DNA from: Pogona vitticeps
Lineage: Eukaryota; Chordata; Lepidosauria; Squamata; Agamidae
Direction: 5' to 3'
DNA length: 64,000 nucleotides
Assembly (NCBI RefSeq): GCF_051106095.1
Contig: NC_135793.1
Span: forward strand, 7,613,001 to 7,677,000
Below are positions 10,412-32,087 of this stretch, piece by piece. Numbering within the stretch: position 1 is the first letter of the stretch; each line of letters begins with the position of its first letter. The notes below the pieces were generated by a model. That model worked only from the letters and a program-made list of their open reading frames with translations, searched no databases and was not told the origin of the DNA. A program made the translations under genes and the position numbers.

Positions 10412-10442
<31 letters not shown>
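10095..10442. repeat. Compound tetranucleotide repeat (ATCC)n-(TTCC)n-(TTTC)n
   Basis: Three adjoining arrays: ATCC from 10095 to about 10175, TTCC to about 10411, then TTTC to about 10442. All overlapping open frames on both strands ([16 protein letters not shown] repeats) are translations of this array, not genes. Confidence 0.98.
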
Positions 10443-11764
10443 CTTGGTATTGCAACCCCCAGAATGATTCTGCCAGATGTCAGTGCCCATATGAGATCAT
10501 GCTGTATGTAGACAGGACTGCATAATGTCCACTCCTATAGGAACCCTTCTTCTGCTGCTATTTGCATTGTGAAGAAAGATCTCATTGGAGACGTATGCAA
10601 GCCTCACTTTATTCAGGCTGGCCAAATTTCACAAAAATGTGCAAACTTTCAATTTATCCAGAACCCTTCTGTCCATCAAATTCAGCACATTGGCAGCTTC
10701 TGGGGGAGCTGGGGCAGGGCTGGCATCTCACCCCAAAAATTTTGGGACAAGGTGCCCCTTTCCAGCTCGTAAAAGAAAGCGGGCAAAACCAAAACAATCG
10801 AAGTGGAGAGAAATCTCCTCTTAATCTGAATGCCACCGCATATACTTACCTTGATGGACACCTCTAGGGCACACGTAACCTTGAATGATTCTGTGGCATT
10901 TTGGCTAGTCCTCATAAACGTCATGCCCAATTCCTCCGTTATACTATAATATGAAAGAAAGTACCCATCGCCGCAATGGTCTTTTAATTTCTGTGCCTGC
11001 TGTCTATTCCGTTTCCTATTAGCAATGCTAATCTCTGTAGAACTTCTACGTTTTGCTATATATTCCCCTTCCTAATGAAAGTATAATACTCTCAGTGCTG
11101 TAAAATTCTGAATCACAGTGACCTAACTACATCAAGCTTTATTTTCAGCAGCTATCAGTTAAAACTAAAGTATGTTAGAGTTTTTCACTGTCTATAAATA
11201 CAACACATAAAAAGTCCTTATTACAGAATGCTTTATTAACATCAGCAGACAGTCTTACGGCGTGATCTATGGTTGATCGATTTGCCTGAAAGCCACTTTA
11301 ATATGGAGGAAGAAGATTGTTCTTCTCCAGAAAGAATGACAGCTAACAATAAATCATCTCCCTCCATCATCTTACACAGCAATGAAGTTGGGGGCCAACA
11401 GATCATAAGAACCTAAATCAGAATATGATCCTATTTTCTTTTGGAAATTGAAAAATGAAAAAAGGGCTTTCAACCCATTCTGGAAACTACCAAAACCTAC
11501 AAATGTAATTATTATGAGAGCTGAGCGGAGACTTTGCATGGGTTTTTCCACCAATATTTTATCAAATGTCAAAAAAAAGTGTACCTCCTCTTTTTTTAAT
11601 GACTTTTGCCATTCCTTGTGAAAATTGTCACCTATCGGTTTTCCTTGGCCTCAGTTGATCTCACTGAATTACCCTTCCTTTCCCGTTTTTGTAAATAAAA
11701 TAAAATATCCTGGTGATAATGGTTACTTCCTTTGCTCTCACTAACTGTCCATTCAATTGCCTTT
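10443..11764. other. Intergenic, nothing recognised
   Basis: No transposon ends and no exons with known homology. Several overlapping short frames near 10560-10930 have no domain signature. Confidence 0.4.
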
Positions 11765-12320
11765 ACTTGTTTGCTTATTTGTTTGTTGTAAATATTTTAC
11801 ACTGCCTTTCTCCTTAAGACTGACCTAAGGTGGCTTACATCATTAAAAGACAATATTGAAAGCTAAAAACAGTAAGTATACAAATACTGAAAAGGGTCAA
11901 ACAGATGCTGCCCTAAAAGACAATAAAAGCAACACCAAAACCGCATTCAAAGCAAATTCCACAAATAATTCAAAATATCTAAATACTTCAAAGCTTAGAA
12001 CACACACATCATTCAACCACAACCATCCATGAAACCCCCCACTCAAGTAGCCAGTCAGAAAGGTCTTTATCTGCTTGCGGAAAGGACTGCAAAGATGGGG
12101 CCAGTCTGGCCTCCAGTGGGAGGGAGTTCCAAAGTCTGGGAGCAGCCACAGAGAAGACCCTCTCCTGTGTCCCCATCAAATGCACCTGTGAAGGTGGTGG
12201 GACCCAGAGAAAGGCCTAATGGTCTGAACTCTCAAGCAGGCTCATATGGAAAGATGTGGTCCTTGAGATATCTTGGACCTAAGCCAATTAGGGGCTTTAT
12301 GGGTCAAACTCAACACAAGT
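11765..12320 (-). mobile_element. L2 LINE 3' end, minus strand
   Basis: On the minus strand it runs from the ORF2 C-terminus ('CACCACCTTCACAGGTGCAT', 'CTCCCAGACTTTGGAACTCC') to the tail 'GTAAGCCACCTTAGGTCAG', 'AAGGAGAAAGGCAGTG'. It has the same segment order as the copies at 36650-37250 and 38130-38640. It is degenerate with no intact frame. Confidence 0.75.
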
Positions 12321-12329
12321 AATTCCAAA

Positions 12330-12475
12330 AAACAAAAGTGGGAAATATGTTGTTGGTTTCTTTGGACCACTAAAACACTAAGCACACATGAGCTTTCTGG
12401 AGTCTTTCATCAGGCTGGACACTGCAGAGTTCGAAAGGGAAGGCGTCAAAACAGAATAATCATCCTGACTTGATG
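12330..12475. repeat. Unclassified reptile-type repeat fragment
   Basis: 'CACACATGAGCTTTCTGGAG' and 'TCTTTCATCAGGCTGGACAC' resemble a 'cgaaagctcatg' motif seen in common sauropsid repeats. The class cannot be decided from this fragment. Confidence 0.3.
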
Positions 12476-12902
12476 CCCCAGTGTCAAGATCTCAGTTAAA
12501 ATAACGTTTTGAGCTGGAAACAGCAAGAATGAGTATCAGCTTTCCCTTCATACAAGGTAGGCTGATTTGTCCTCATTACTTTTAATGAAGACCACACAGT
12601 CTTTTTTTCTTCTTAGTTTTTTTTAAAAACCCAATTAATTCTCTTTATTGTTGTGTTTGAAAAGAAAACTATGGCCTCTACTCATTATAAGGTTCAAACA
12701 AGAGTAAACCCTTGCTTTTACAGAGACCCCTTAGGATCAATTAAAAAATTGCGGGAAGCTTGAAAAGTTGCTTTCAACATTTCTCTGAAATGCCCGTTAA
12801 AGGAAATTAACGTCTTAGAGCATCTTTGTGATCATATCGTCCTTACGCCCTCCTGAATGTGCACTCCCCATTACAGAGAAAGAAGTAACTTGTAACTCAT
12901 TA

Positions 12903-13231
12903 CAGTGGTGCCTCACTAGACGATGATAATCCATTCCATTGAATCGTGGTTTTGATCGGCTATAGGAAAGCCGCTTTGCAAACCGCCGATCAGCTGTTTA
13001 AATCGCTGTCTTGCGAAGCTTAGGTCCCGAAAACACCTGTTTTGCGAGCGCGGAGGGAGCTGTCAAAATTGTTGTCTAGCGAAAATTGGTTTGCAAAGCA
13101 GGGACCAAACATTGTCCAGCGAAATTCCCCCATAGGAATCACTGTTTTGCGAATCGCTATAGCGATCGCAAAAAGCCAATGTCTAGCGAAAAAACTGTCA
13201 TGCGGGGTAACTGTCTAGCGAGGCACCACTG
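12903..13231. mobile_element. Tigger-like MITE (TAGCGA type), TA-flanked
   Basis: CAGTGGTGCCTCACTAGACG on the left and GTCTAGCGAGGCACCACTG on the right form inverted ends flanked by TA. 'GTCTAGCGAAAA' recurs in the right half, and 'GCCGATCAGCTGTTTAAATC' is shared with the 38966-39398 element. It is 329 bp and non-coding. Confidence 0.85.
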
Positions 13232-14315
13232 TACTTCCATGTTCGGGGTCATGGTTCCTGATGTCATTTGGCCCATAAAAGGGCCTGTCACAGGGGTCTG
13301 TTTCCCTAACACTCCATACCCCTGCATTACATACACATACAGTAGCTGTGCTATGAAATGCGTTGGCCACCAACTTTGATCTGCAATGACACAGCCTTGG
13401 TCCTACACACATAGCGGAAAGAGGTGGCAAAGTTTTGCAATGCGTTGAGTAGGTGATTAGTATTCCTGGTGCCAGAATGGAGGAAGCCAGCTTGCAATGT
13501 CCTCTATGCTAGGTTACGGCCAGTTTTGTCTCTCCTCATTGTTATAACTGTGTACAACCATTTTTAAATTTTACATTCTTAGATCCTCTTGTTTTATTTT
13601 AGTTTAAGCAAAGTTAAACCCAGGATGATGCTGTGGGCCCCCCTCTGAGGTATCTGCCAGTCGATTTTCTTTCTTTGTTCAGAGAAGAGTTGAACTCCTT
13701 TAGTTCTAATCAGCCAGGGAAAGTCTAAAGAACGTATGCAGGGGCTTCTATGACTTTAACATAACTATAACCAACACCCCCGCATGCCTTTTCCTCTCTT
13801 CCTCCCCCCATTCAATGTCCTACATGTTTTGTTTCATATTTGTAACTTGGGGTTCATCTACCTTCTTGTTGGAGAAGTCCTTCCTGATGTGATGGTTGAG
13901 GGCAGTCATGAGGTGATGAGATAAAACAACTCGTAAGCACATGTACTGGCATCTATTTTTCGTTTTTGTTTCTAACCCTCATTTTTGTTTTGTAAATTCC
14001 CTGCCTGTTTCTCTGTACTTCTGTTAAATTCTGAATAAATTTCTTTGCCCAGCCTGCGTTTTGCACCTGTCCTTCTGATTCCACTGGGCCACAGAACTAT
14101 AGTGGTTGAACATAACCACAATTTTTTAAAAAAACCCATACACTTTAACACAGGAGACAAAGGTTCTAGCCTGTCTTAATAGGGAGAATTAAGAAGCAGT
14201 GGGTAGATTTGTACTTAAACGGAGCGCTTTGGTTATATAACAGGAATATGGGGGAAAGTGACTTCCATCATTGCAGTTTGGAGTGGTCCGTCCCATTTTG
14301 AAAAGGTCTCTAGAC
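13232..14315. other. Intergenic, nothing recognised
   Basis: No gene or defined element. The sequence is ordinary AT-rich intergenic DNA. Confidence 0.4.
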
Positions 14316-14451
14316 CAATGGCTCTCAACCTTGGATCCCCAGATGTTCTTGGACTAAAATGCCCAGAAATCTTTTCCGCTAGCTGTGCTGGCCAAGATTT
14401 CTGGGAGTTGTAGTCCAAGAACATCCAGAAACCCAAGATTGGGAACTACTG
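14316..14451. mobile_element. Palindromic hAT MITE
   Basis: A hairpin-like element starting CAATGGCTCTCAACCTTGG and ending CAAGATTGGGAACTACTG, with arms 'CCAGATGTTCTTGGACTA' and 'TAGTCCAAGAACATCCAG'. The flanking octamers CTCTAGAC and GTCTACAC agree at six of eight positions, as expected for an old hAT target duplication. The same family occurs at 27556, 30139 and 51026. Confidence 0.8.
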
Positions 14452-16569
14452 GTCTACACCAATAGATTCCCAACTCATCCTGCTCCATGAGTGAATCTTT
14501 CATGGATGTGAGTCAACATTCAGTATAAATATCATGAAATGTTTTACATGCATGTACATATATGTGTGGCTTCCTGTGATTTGGAAAGAGTCAACTACCT
14601 ATCTGTGTAAATTCCTGTAAAGGCAGCCAGGCTGCTAGATTACTTATCAGGTTACGGTGCTGAGTTATTTGACGTTCTGATGGCACTGAATTAGATTGCT
14701 AAAGTGCAACCTTTACAATCTGTCACTTTTCCAGATCTTTTAAGTGCCATTGATATCATACTGGAAATTTCAATCACCAGAGAGGGCCCGGCTTGGGAAA
14801 TTATTGATGTCCCTAATATGGTAATATGTCAAGGCAACAATGACATTTTTGTATGGATCTCAGCTTGCGAGGGTATTAAAGGAAATGAAATGGGAGATAA
14901 AGCAGTCAAGAAAACTTCCCAAAATAATTCAAAAGATCTAAATACTTCAAAGATTAGAACACACACACCATTCAGTCAAACAACACGCAAGGCTGTTAAG
15001 TGAAGTAAAATATGTGAAGGTTAAAAAGGGTAAAGAGGTTTCACAACCTCTTCAAGAGTTTCAGTTCAGTCCTGTGGATTTCGGCTCAGAAGCAAGTTCC
15101 ATCGATTTCAATGGCACTTACTCCAGGGAAAGGTGGATATGATTGTTGCCTTATTTTCAATGTAAGTGTTGAAACATCTTGATCAATGGTAGGGGAAAAC
15201 AGCTGCAAAAGGTGTATCAAGTTTAATTACTTCCACAAGATACTGTTATGGAAGAAATGTGTTGTATAATTCACCAAAATTGCAAGATAGAAACAATGCC
15301 AGTTTTACAGAAACTTCAGAATTTCCCTTCCCATTTCTTTCTCCTTTTTTGATACTATTCATTTCAACAGATACACACACCGCACCAAGAATTCATTATA
15401 TAAGAAAAAAAAGAATACACAAATGTGTATGACATTGTGTAAATTCATGTTCCAATGATTAATCGACAAGCTCAATTTTTCTACCATTCTATTAAGTGTG
15501 GAATCTTCTTCTGCCTGTTCGTAATGGTCAGAACCCTACTGGCTGTTTCCTTGAGTGTAACATCAATAACCAACAGGATTATGTCCAGTCTGTTAGTTTA
15601 GTTAAATATTACAGTCCTTGCCTGTTGATATCAAGTGAGACAGTAGGAAAATGGGAAGATTTCCACCTACAATTTGTCTTGGAACTATTAATAAAAAGAT
15701 AGCTACTACTAGGTCTTCCAGATGGACAATACTTTTAATATAACCTACAAATGTGACTTCAGAAGAAAAATCTGTTTTATATCCTGTTATCTTCTTTTAC
15801 AGTTCTCAAAACCTGTTACCAAAAATTTATATATTTCAGAACAAGACCCAAAATACATCCTCACATCCAAGTTTTGACATCTCCAACCTCTGTCCTCTGA
15901 GATCATAAATCTGCTTTAAATATGGAGTCAAATATCATCTATTCATAAATCTATGAATATTCTGCTTTGGATTCATTGAGATTATTATTCGTCTTGCAAC
16001 ATTGTCACACAGTCATTTCTAATTAACTGAATTAATTACAATTCCTGATTAATTGCCAAATTAATCCTCATTTGAGTACAAAACTAGGAAGGGATTGATC
16101 CAAATTCTTTTGAGTTTGGATTTGTTATTAATTTTTTTAACCTTAAGGAACACTATGCTCTATATTTTTCAAGAGAGTAGTAAATGTACTCCGTATTTGA
16201 AAATATCGATGATAGAGGGCTGACGATATGCAGCTAAACCAACGGTAAATTCTTGGAATATAATCCAAGTGGGGAAAAAACATGTACATAAGCAGAACTA
16301 AAGGGCAGGTTCTTCCTTCTTCACCTGCTGTCCATCATGTGATGTGTGTGGGAAAATTGCCAGGTGAGCGTGTAAGTTTGCATGACTGCATCCCTAACCC
16401 ACAGCGGCAGAGGAATGAAACAGATGGATGGCAGCACAGTGTGTAATCACCCACATATGCTGTGCAAAATCACCAGGATTCTGGCCTCTGTGTGTCAAAA
16501 TCAAGTTGTTGTGCCTTATATTCCTATTTTGGTTTAATCCACATCAAAGCAGATCTGACAGATGGTTGT
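14452..16569. other. AT-rich intergenic DNA
   Basis: No exon-like sequence is recognised. About 14915-14995 resembles the 3' untranslated part of L2 ('CTAAATACTTCAAAG'), and about 15055-15150 resembles an old CR1/L3-like tail. The rest is unassigned. Confidence 0.4.
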
Positions 16570-16695
16570 CCAATTTTCCCTTGAATGCCTCCTGCGTCAG
16601 AGCGCTCATCATGTCCCAAGGTAATTGGTTCCATTGTTGTACTGCTGTAACAGTTGAGAAGTTTTTATCTGTACTTTTAAAGCATGCTCCTGAAG
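16570..16695. mobile_element. CR1-like LINE fragment
   Basis: 'GGTAATTGGTTCCATTGTTG', 'TACTGCTGTAACAGTTGAG' and 'AAGTTTTTATCTG' match the general form of the CR1 3' region seen across sauropsids. It is short and diverged. Confidence 0.45.
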
Positions 16696-16864
16696 TTTGG
16701 AAGCTAATTGGTGGTTAGTACTGCAACCAAGACTCAGAAGGGTAAAGTCACACCATCCATCTTTCAGAACATCTCAGTTCTTTTAAGTTATGCATGAACA
16801 TCCATTCCAAAGACTCAGTTCATGAAAATCTGTATATCTAGCCTAAGAGTTGTTTATAAATAAA

Positions 16865-17050
16865 TATTAATATTTATAATAATATTTATTACACTTGTAT
16901 ATTGGGTGGTTTACGGGCAAAGTAATGTCACGAAGAATAAATCACAAATAAGATCTTTAAAAAACCAACAAGCATATATTTATTTATTTGCAGTATTTTT
17001 GCCCTGCCTTTCTCCTTAAAAGGATTCAAAGCTGCCATAAACAAATACAA
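16865..17050 (-). mobile_element. L2/CR1 3' tail, minus strand
   Basis: It contains 'TTTATTTATTTGCAGTATTT' and 'GCCCTGCCTTTCTCCTTAAA', the reverse complement of the L2 3' terminus. A second AT-rich tail-like block precedes it. Confidence 0.55.
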
Positions 17051-17373
17051 CAGCAACTTCCACTCCTCCATCCTCTCAATTTAGTCTGGTTTTCCATGTG
17101 ATATGTTCTTCGTACAGACGAAAAACAGGAGATAAAATGCACCCTTATCTGACACCTTTGCCTATATAAAACTACTTATATACATATATGTATGTTTAGC
17201 CTATTCTTTATATTCCAACCTTCCTTTCTCTCCTTTTTTGTGAAGGCGAGTTGCTTCTTTTTCTTTTCCTCTAATGTATGTATAATTGAAAAATCCAGTA
17301 ACTTGAAGAATACCCCCCCCCAGAAGATCCTGGGTCAAGGGCCACTGTTCATGACTGACAGCTTTCAAGATTG

Positions 17374-17612
17374 TTGGTTGTTCTGAGTTTTTCGGGCTCT
17401 TTGGCCGTGTTTTGAAGGTTGTTCTTCCTAACGTTTTGCCAGTCTCTGTGGCCGGCATTTTCAGAGGACAGCAACCTCTGAAGAGGCCGGCCACAGAGAC
17501 TGGTGAAACGTTAGGAAGAACAACCTTCAGAACATGGCCAAAGAGCCCGAAAAACCCAGAACAACCATTAGATCCCGGCCGGAAAAGCCTTCGCGAATAT
17601 ATTGAACGCCTC
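17374..17612. mobile_element. Penelope-type retroelement tails as an inverted repeat
   Basis: Two copies of one sequence meet head to head. The left copy is on the minus strand (about 17374-17474), the right on the plus strand (about 17475-17612). Shared phrases are 'CCGGCCACAGAGACTGG', 'AACGTTAGGAAGAACAACC' and 'GCCAAAGAGCCCGAAAAA'. In translation this gives 'PATETGETLGRTTF', the peptide following the GIY-YIG domain in reptile Penelope-like elements. Inverted and tandem terminal arrangements are known for that class. Confidence 0.6.
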
Positions 17613-18816
17613 TACGGGGAGGAAACAGTCAGACAGAGCTTTCAAGATCCTTTTTCATTTTTAAAAAAGGCTCTTCAAAATGTTTGCCTCTATCGACAAA
17701 CACTTGAATTTAGACTTTACAACATTAATTATCTGCTATGGTTCAGCAAGGAAACAGACTAAGACCAAAAAAAAGTGCATTTCACAGTACAGTCATATAT
17801 GCAGGCCTTCCGATTGCAGCCTTAGAGAGCTTTCTCTCTCCATAAGGAATAATCTGGTACCCTCTAGTGGCATAGTTTGAAACAGAGAAAGAGAAATAAG
17901 GATAAACTATTGGAGGTCTTATTAGAAAATATGCTTATTGATCACTGTTCCATGACTTACAGGAATGCATTCCTGTCCTTTTAACAAAAAATATGGTGGG
18001 GTTGAAAATGTCATCCCCGTGGAGGAGTATTTGGAAACCTGCTCCTTATGAGGGCACCTACCAGCACTTCTCTCGTTCTGGATCTGGAGAACTGCATGCT
18101 TTTAAGAGGCTTCTTTGCCTGAAACCCTGTAGCCTCTACCGCTAAGCTAAACCTACTCTTTCCCACCAGACAATTCCACTGAATCTTTACCATCTCAGAT
18201 GAAGCAGGGGATGCAACGAGGCAAGAGTCTTTCTGGCATGGAGCCCGTTTCTGCGATTTGCTCCCCAGGGAAACCTTTAATTAGCACTGGATTTTTTTTT
18301 AGGATGCCTCCTTCAACAGACAGGTTTATCTGATTTTAAAATGCTGGGACTGTCTTTCGTTATGTTGAATTATGATTTATTGTTGCTGTGTGATTTCAGC
18401 ATCTTGCAAATTTGCTTGGAAAACTGTGTGCCTGAAGAGGAATTTTACAATCACGGACATGTTTTTATTCATGTCTCGTTTGTATACAAGGCAATAAGCA
18501 AGACAAACTCCTGTTTCACTTGGCCTGCTCCGGTCGTAACTCAACGGCTGAATTCCGCTTCAGCTGATCTACAGAAGGACCTCTCGCTCCTGTACAGGCT
18601 CTAGGAAACTCACCCAGCCGTCAGCTTCCATATAATTTTGCCAGGGCACGGAACAGATTTCTATACAGTAGAACTTCTAGGTCCACATGAGAATGTGTAG
18701 ACCCCATTATGAGAAACTCTGCTCTGAAGACCAAATACAAAACAATCTCCACTGGGGTGTAGTGGATAGAGTGATCTACTAGGACTCTGTTACTGCAGAA
18801 CACACAAAACACAAAA
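17613..18816. other. Intergenic, nothing recognised
   Basis: No gene and no defined mobile element. Weak open frames only. Confidence 0.4.
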
Positions 18817-18955
18817 TGGATTTACTCCCTAAAGGAAGCCACCATGTTCACAAGAGCTGAGCAGGGTTGCCAAGGACAGGTTGTGTTGGAGATTGCTCAT
18901 AGGGCTGCCATAGGTTGGAGGCAACCTGCCGGCATGCAGCAACAACATGTGTGCA
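18817..18955 (+). mobile_element. BovB LINE 3' end
   Basis: 'ACTCCCTAAAGGAAGCCACC', 'GAGCTGAGCAGGGTTGCCAA' and 'GGCTGCCATAGGTTGGAGGC' match the terminal part of BovB as seen at 35466-35738, ending with a short (CAA)n tail. Confidence 0.6.
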
Positions 18956-20224
18956 TATGCACCATTTGCAGTTTTCTGGTGCAAATGAACATTTGAACCT
19001 TGACATTCTTGGTTAACAGACACCAGTCAATTGAATCAACAAGAGCGCTCATCTCGAATTCTGAGATTTATGTTCCTGCTTGCATAGGTTTAAATCACAT
19101 GCCTGCCACTGTTGTCATCTCCAGCTTACAAGCGTCTGATCACTGTTGCAACAAAGAGACACTCCCCTTCTCATTTCTGAGTACCAGCTGGCAAAAGGTC
19201 AAAGCCAGACTAATAATTACTCACCAAGATGGTTTTTCCTTTGTTACTATCCTGACACATTTCATTAAAACACCTTACGTATTAAATAGGACATGACCCG
19301 GATGCAAGAAAATGGATTCTAAATGAATTAAAGGATCTGAGAAAGTCTGACCAAGAATGTATAAAGTATGTGATTTTAAAAAAATGAACAAATAGATGAT
19401 TTGCTGGGCTCAGAGTTAATCCCAGGCAGATACACATCTTTGCCTGTGGTCTGTTACAGTAAAACTAGGAACACCTCTTGGAGCACTTGAAAAAATGATT
19501 CTGTTCTAGTTAACACAAGGTTCTATGAACAGCAAGCTGCCATCCATAAAGGCTTATGCCAAATAAAACCTGCTAATAAGACCATGAACAAAATTCTCTC
19601 ATGCTGAATATGCTGCATCTTACGAGTATTTCTGACCAGAAAATTCAAGTAGATCTTTTCTGTTGTGTAAACACACACTCTGAGGTATAAATACAGTAAA
19701 AGGAAACATTTTGATGGGAAAGATAAACCCCTGCTCTGTGGCGAGATCAGCTGCTTAAGTATGGCCAAGCTCTAGTTAGCTCTGATCCCTCCAAGATAAC
19801 CCTGCTACCTGTTCTGGATATTTTCAAACAAACCATCCAGAAGACGTGGAGTCTTTCTGTTACCTCACAAGATCTTCCCATTATTACTGGAGGAGATGTG
19901 ACATGTCATAGGAAAGAGAAGATGCTGCTCAGGGCTTCAGTACTGACAGGATGCTGGCAGATGATCAAGAGATGAGGCTTACTTCCACTGTTATGGAAAC
20001 TCTGATCATACACAGTTGTGACACCCACATCTGCCTTCTTGTCTTCAAGGATCTGTGGCACACACTCGAGCTACTGTGTCAATGGAAGGACTGCCAAGAC
20101 TTGGCCAGCTAGTATTTCAGAAGATATCAAAGATGTCTGCTCAAATGCCCTGCTGTATGTTTCCATCACAGTCAGATTCAACACAGCTCCTTTGATTTGA
20201 AATAGGCAAGTAGGCATCCAAGGG
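18956..20224. other. Intergenic, nothing recognised
   Basis: Downstream flank of CETN2 without a recognised gene or repeat. Confidence 0.4.
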
Positions 20225-20395
20225 GGTGTAATGTAAAAAATAACAGACTAGGACTCAAGAGATCTGGTTTCAAATCCTCACTCTGCCATGGAAAACTCAC
20301 CAGGACAGGTAAAGCCACTCCATAAATCTCTCACTTACCTTGAAAGTCCTATTAAGAGTGCCCTAAGCCTGTTTCATGCACATGACATAAAAGCA
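20225..20395 (+). mobile_element. MIR-like tRNA SINE
   Basis: 'GACTAGGACTCAAGAGATCT' followed by 'GGTTTCAAATCCTCACTCTG' (a B-box-like core) and 'CCATGGAAAACTCACC' is the usual order of the widespread squamate MIR-like SINE. Minus-strand relatives are at 27445, 36455, 48790 and 56000. Confidence 0.55.
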
Positions 20396-20842
20396 ACTGG
20401 GAAGAGCTTGGAAAAGTTACTTTGGGGGAGTATAATTCCCAGAATCCTGCAGCCAGCACTCTCACTGACCTTGTAAAATAGGAGATCTTGGAAGCTTTCG
20501 TTCAAAAATGGCTTCTCCAAGCTCTGCAAGTGGGAGGCCAAGAAGCGTTCTCCAGTGGCAAAGTCCTTCCAAGGACCTCTAGTGCCGTAACAGAGAGTCT
20601 CTACTTCAACTTCCTCTGTGCCCCTCTCCTTTTCCCTGACCCCCTTCATAACTGTAGTTTGTCCAAGCAATGCCAAAACGAGTACCTTTTTTTTTTTTTT
20701 GCAATATCAGTGTTGGACCAAACTAATGCTAGTTATTACAGGCTAGTGCCAAACATGTCCTTGCAAAATATCCCATTTTCCATCCCAACGTAAATCTGCC
20801 AGAGAAATGAAAGACACAAGACAACTTCATTGCAATGAAATG

Positions 20843-20848
20843 TTTAAT
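20843..20848 (-). terminator. CETN2: Candidate poly(A) signal of CETN2 (ATTAAA)
   Basis: It reads ATTAAA on the minus strand, about 835 bases after the stop codon. No AATAAA lies between the stop and this point, so it is the best available signal. The cleavage site would be near 20820-20830. Confidence 0.45.
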
Positions 20849-20983
20849 GCCCTCTATATAGTTAATCATTAAGAATACAAGTCATAAGCATTCCGAATAA
20901 CTTTTGACAGGCTTCCTGCGGCCAGTTCAAGCCTTGACAACATACTAAATTTACATTCAGTGCTTTTGGAAAATAGTGTAAAG

Positions 20984-21115
20984 CAGGGATCGGCAACGTG
21001 CAGCCCTCCAGATGTTGCTGGAGTGTAACTGCTACCAGCCCACACCAATATAGCCAATGATGAAGAGTGCTGGGATTTGTAGTCCAACAATTACCTGGAG
21101 GGCCACATTTGATGT
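20984..21115. mobile_element. hAT MITE in the CETN2 3' untranslated region
   Basis: It starts CAGGGATCGGCAACGTGCAG, with 'CCCTCCAGATGTTGCTGGA' then 'GGGATTTGTAGTCCAACAA' and 'CTGGAGGGCCACATTTG', the usual palindromic plan. The right terminus is decayed. If the downstream ATTAAA is used, the element is transcribed as part of the CETN2 3' UTR. Confidence 0.55.
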
Positions 21116-21681
21116 CAAGGCAAGTAAGTGCACTGTTCTTTTAAATGAAGGCTCAGATACTGCTGGCACGGCATTTCAACCTCAACATGCACAACCAGGG
21201 CACTTGCTCAACAGAATGATCAATTCTTGATCAAGGCAGAAGCCAATCTTCGACATCCCTTTCACTTTGGCAAGTACTAAGTGCCACAACGATACAAAGG
21301 ATAGTTCATAAAGAGAAACTTATTTCTCAAAATATCTAAATTGTCCATGACCAAAAACCCACCATCACCACCACTACAAAACCCCTTTCTTGCGTAAGTC
21401 CTAGGTGCTGCTACGAAACCTTCATCAAAAGACAGCTTAGCCCAGGAGGACTCACATTACAGTTGTTTATACAAGATATGGGAGGTTGGTGGTATGAGAG
21501 TCAACACATATTTGGGGGAAGGGAGAAAAAGGCTGACTGTGAAGGACTGCTTAGAAAGTCAGCAAGATGTGGGCTACTGCTCACCTCTTCCCACATGAAC
21601 ACCACGGAGGCCAAACTTACAATTGTGGTTGGCTTTATGAGACCCAACCAAAAGATCCTCCTATATGACACAGAAAGCATC

Positions 21682-31071
<9,390 letters not shown>

Positions 31072-31285
31072 CCCAAAGCGGGGCCGCCCGTCGTCGGAAC
31101 CCGCTCGGACTCCCTCAGGTGCTACAAAAAGCGGGGACGGAGTTCCAAAGCGCCCGAGCTCAACCGTCACCACAGCAGCACCAGCACCACCGCCGCCCCT
31201 CAGTATTAGGCCTCCCCATTGGCTCCTCTCCTCACGCGCCGGGCCCGCAAGTAAGCGCCTTCGGGATTGGACGCTGCGTCGGGCA

Positions 31286-31302
31286 TGCGCGCGCGCGCGC
31301 GC
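31286..31302. repeat. (GC)n tract in the promoter
   Basis: An alternating GC run followed by GAGAGAGA within the bidirectional promoter, with Z-DNA-prone composition. Confidence 0.85.
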
Positions 31303-31599
31303 GAGAGAGAAAAAGAGCCGCATTGGGGAGCGATTGGCTGGAAATAAACGATACTGGAGCGGAGAGGGAGAGACAGCTTTTGTAGGCGGGCCTTCCTTCG
31401 GATTGGTTCCAAAGGCAAGGGCGGAAGAACCAATGGGCGAGGAGTCCGGCGCTCGGCCGATTCTCGGCCTAGGGGGCGGAGGGGAGGCGGAGCCGACGAG
31501 AGGGAGGAGCCGGCAGGTATGCTGGGCACTGATTGGAGGGGAGCAGAGGTGGGCGTGGTGGCAGAGCCACGCTCGTGGGAACCCACCTGTCCGTGTCAT

Positions 31600-31720
31600 C
31601 TGGAAGCGCGGAGGGGGGGTCGTGTGTGGGGCGCCGTGGGAAGAGCCAAGGCGGCGGCATCGGGGAGAGGAGGAGGCGCCGCGTCGGGCGGAACAGCCGG
31701 GAGCGCGTGCCTTTCCGGAC
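31600..31720 (+). other. NSDHL: Inferred noncoding exon 1 of NSDHL
   Basis: A strong donor (GGAC followed by GTGAGT) at 31721 lies in the CpG island, on the right strand and at the right distance. Mammalian NSDHL also has a noncoding first exon. The transcription start is not defined; 31600 is only a placeholder. Confidence 0.45.
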
Positions 31721-32087
31721 GTGAGTTCCGCAGGCTCCCTAACCTCTGCGGTCGTGTGAAAGAGTCGTTTTCGTGTTGGGCGTTTATTTTTAACTTGTTT
31801 GCTCTTTATTTCCACTTTCTTGTCTTCTTGCTCTCCGGCTAAAAAAGGGCCCCGAGAAAGCTTGCACGTTGATATTGACAAATCTAAGCTCCCTTGCAAG
31901 GTTGCACGAGGATGAAGGGAGAGCAGCAGAAAAGGAAAGCGGGATGCGGAGGGAAGAGGAGCAGCGGAAAGCTCTCCACCTCAGATTCTTAAAGTTACTA
32001 TTAATTTCCTTGTCGGAATAATAGGATAATTCTAGTTAGGGGGAAAGAAACGGAGTTCTTCTTAAGAGAGTCGGTGGTAACCTTTTA

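Noticed and set aside
10049-10525. Long PSIH/PSFL and KEGR/GWMD repeat proteins
   Set aside because: They are translations of the tetranucleotide array on both strands.
31288-31302. Alternating GC tract as a CRISPR- or array-like repeat
   Set aside because: A simple dinucleotide run in a CpG island; this is a vertebrate nuclear sequence.
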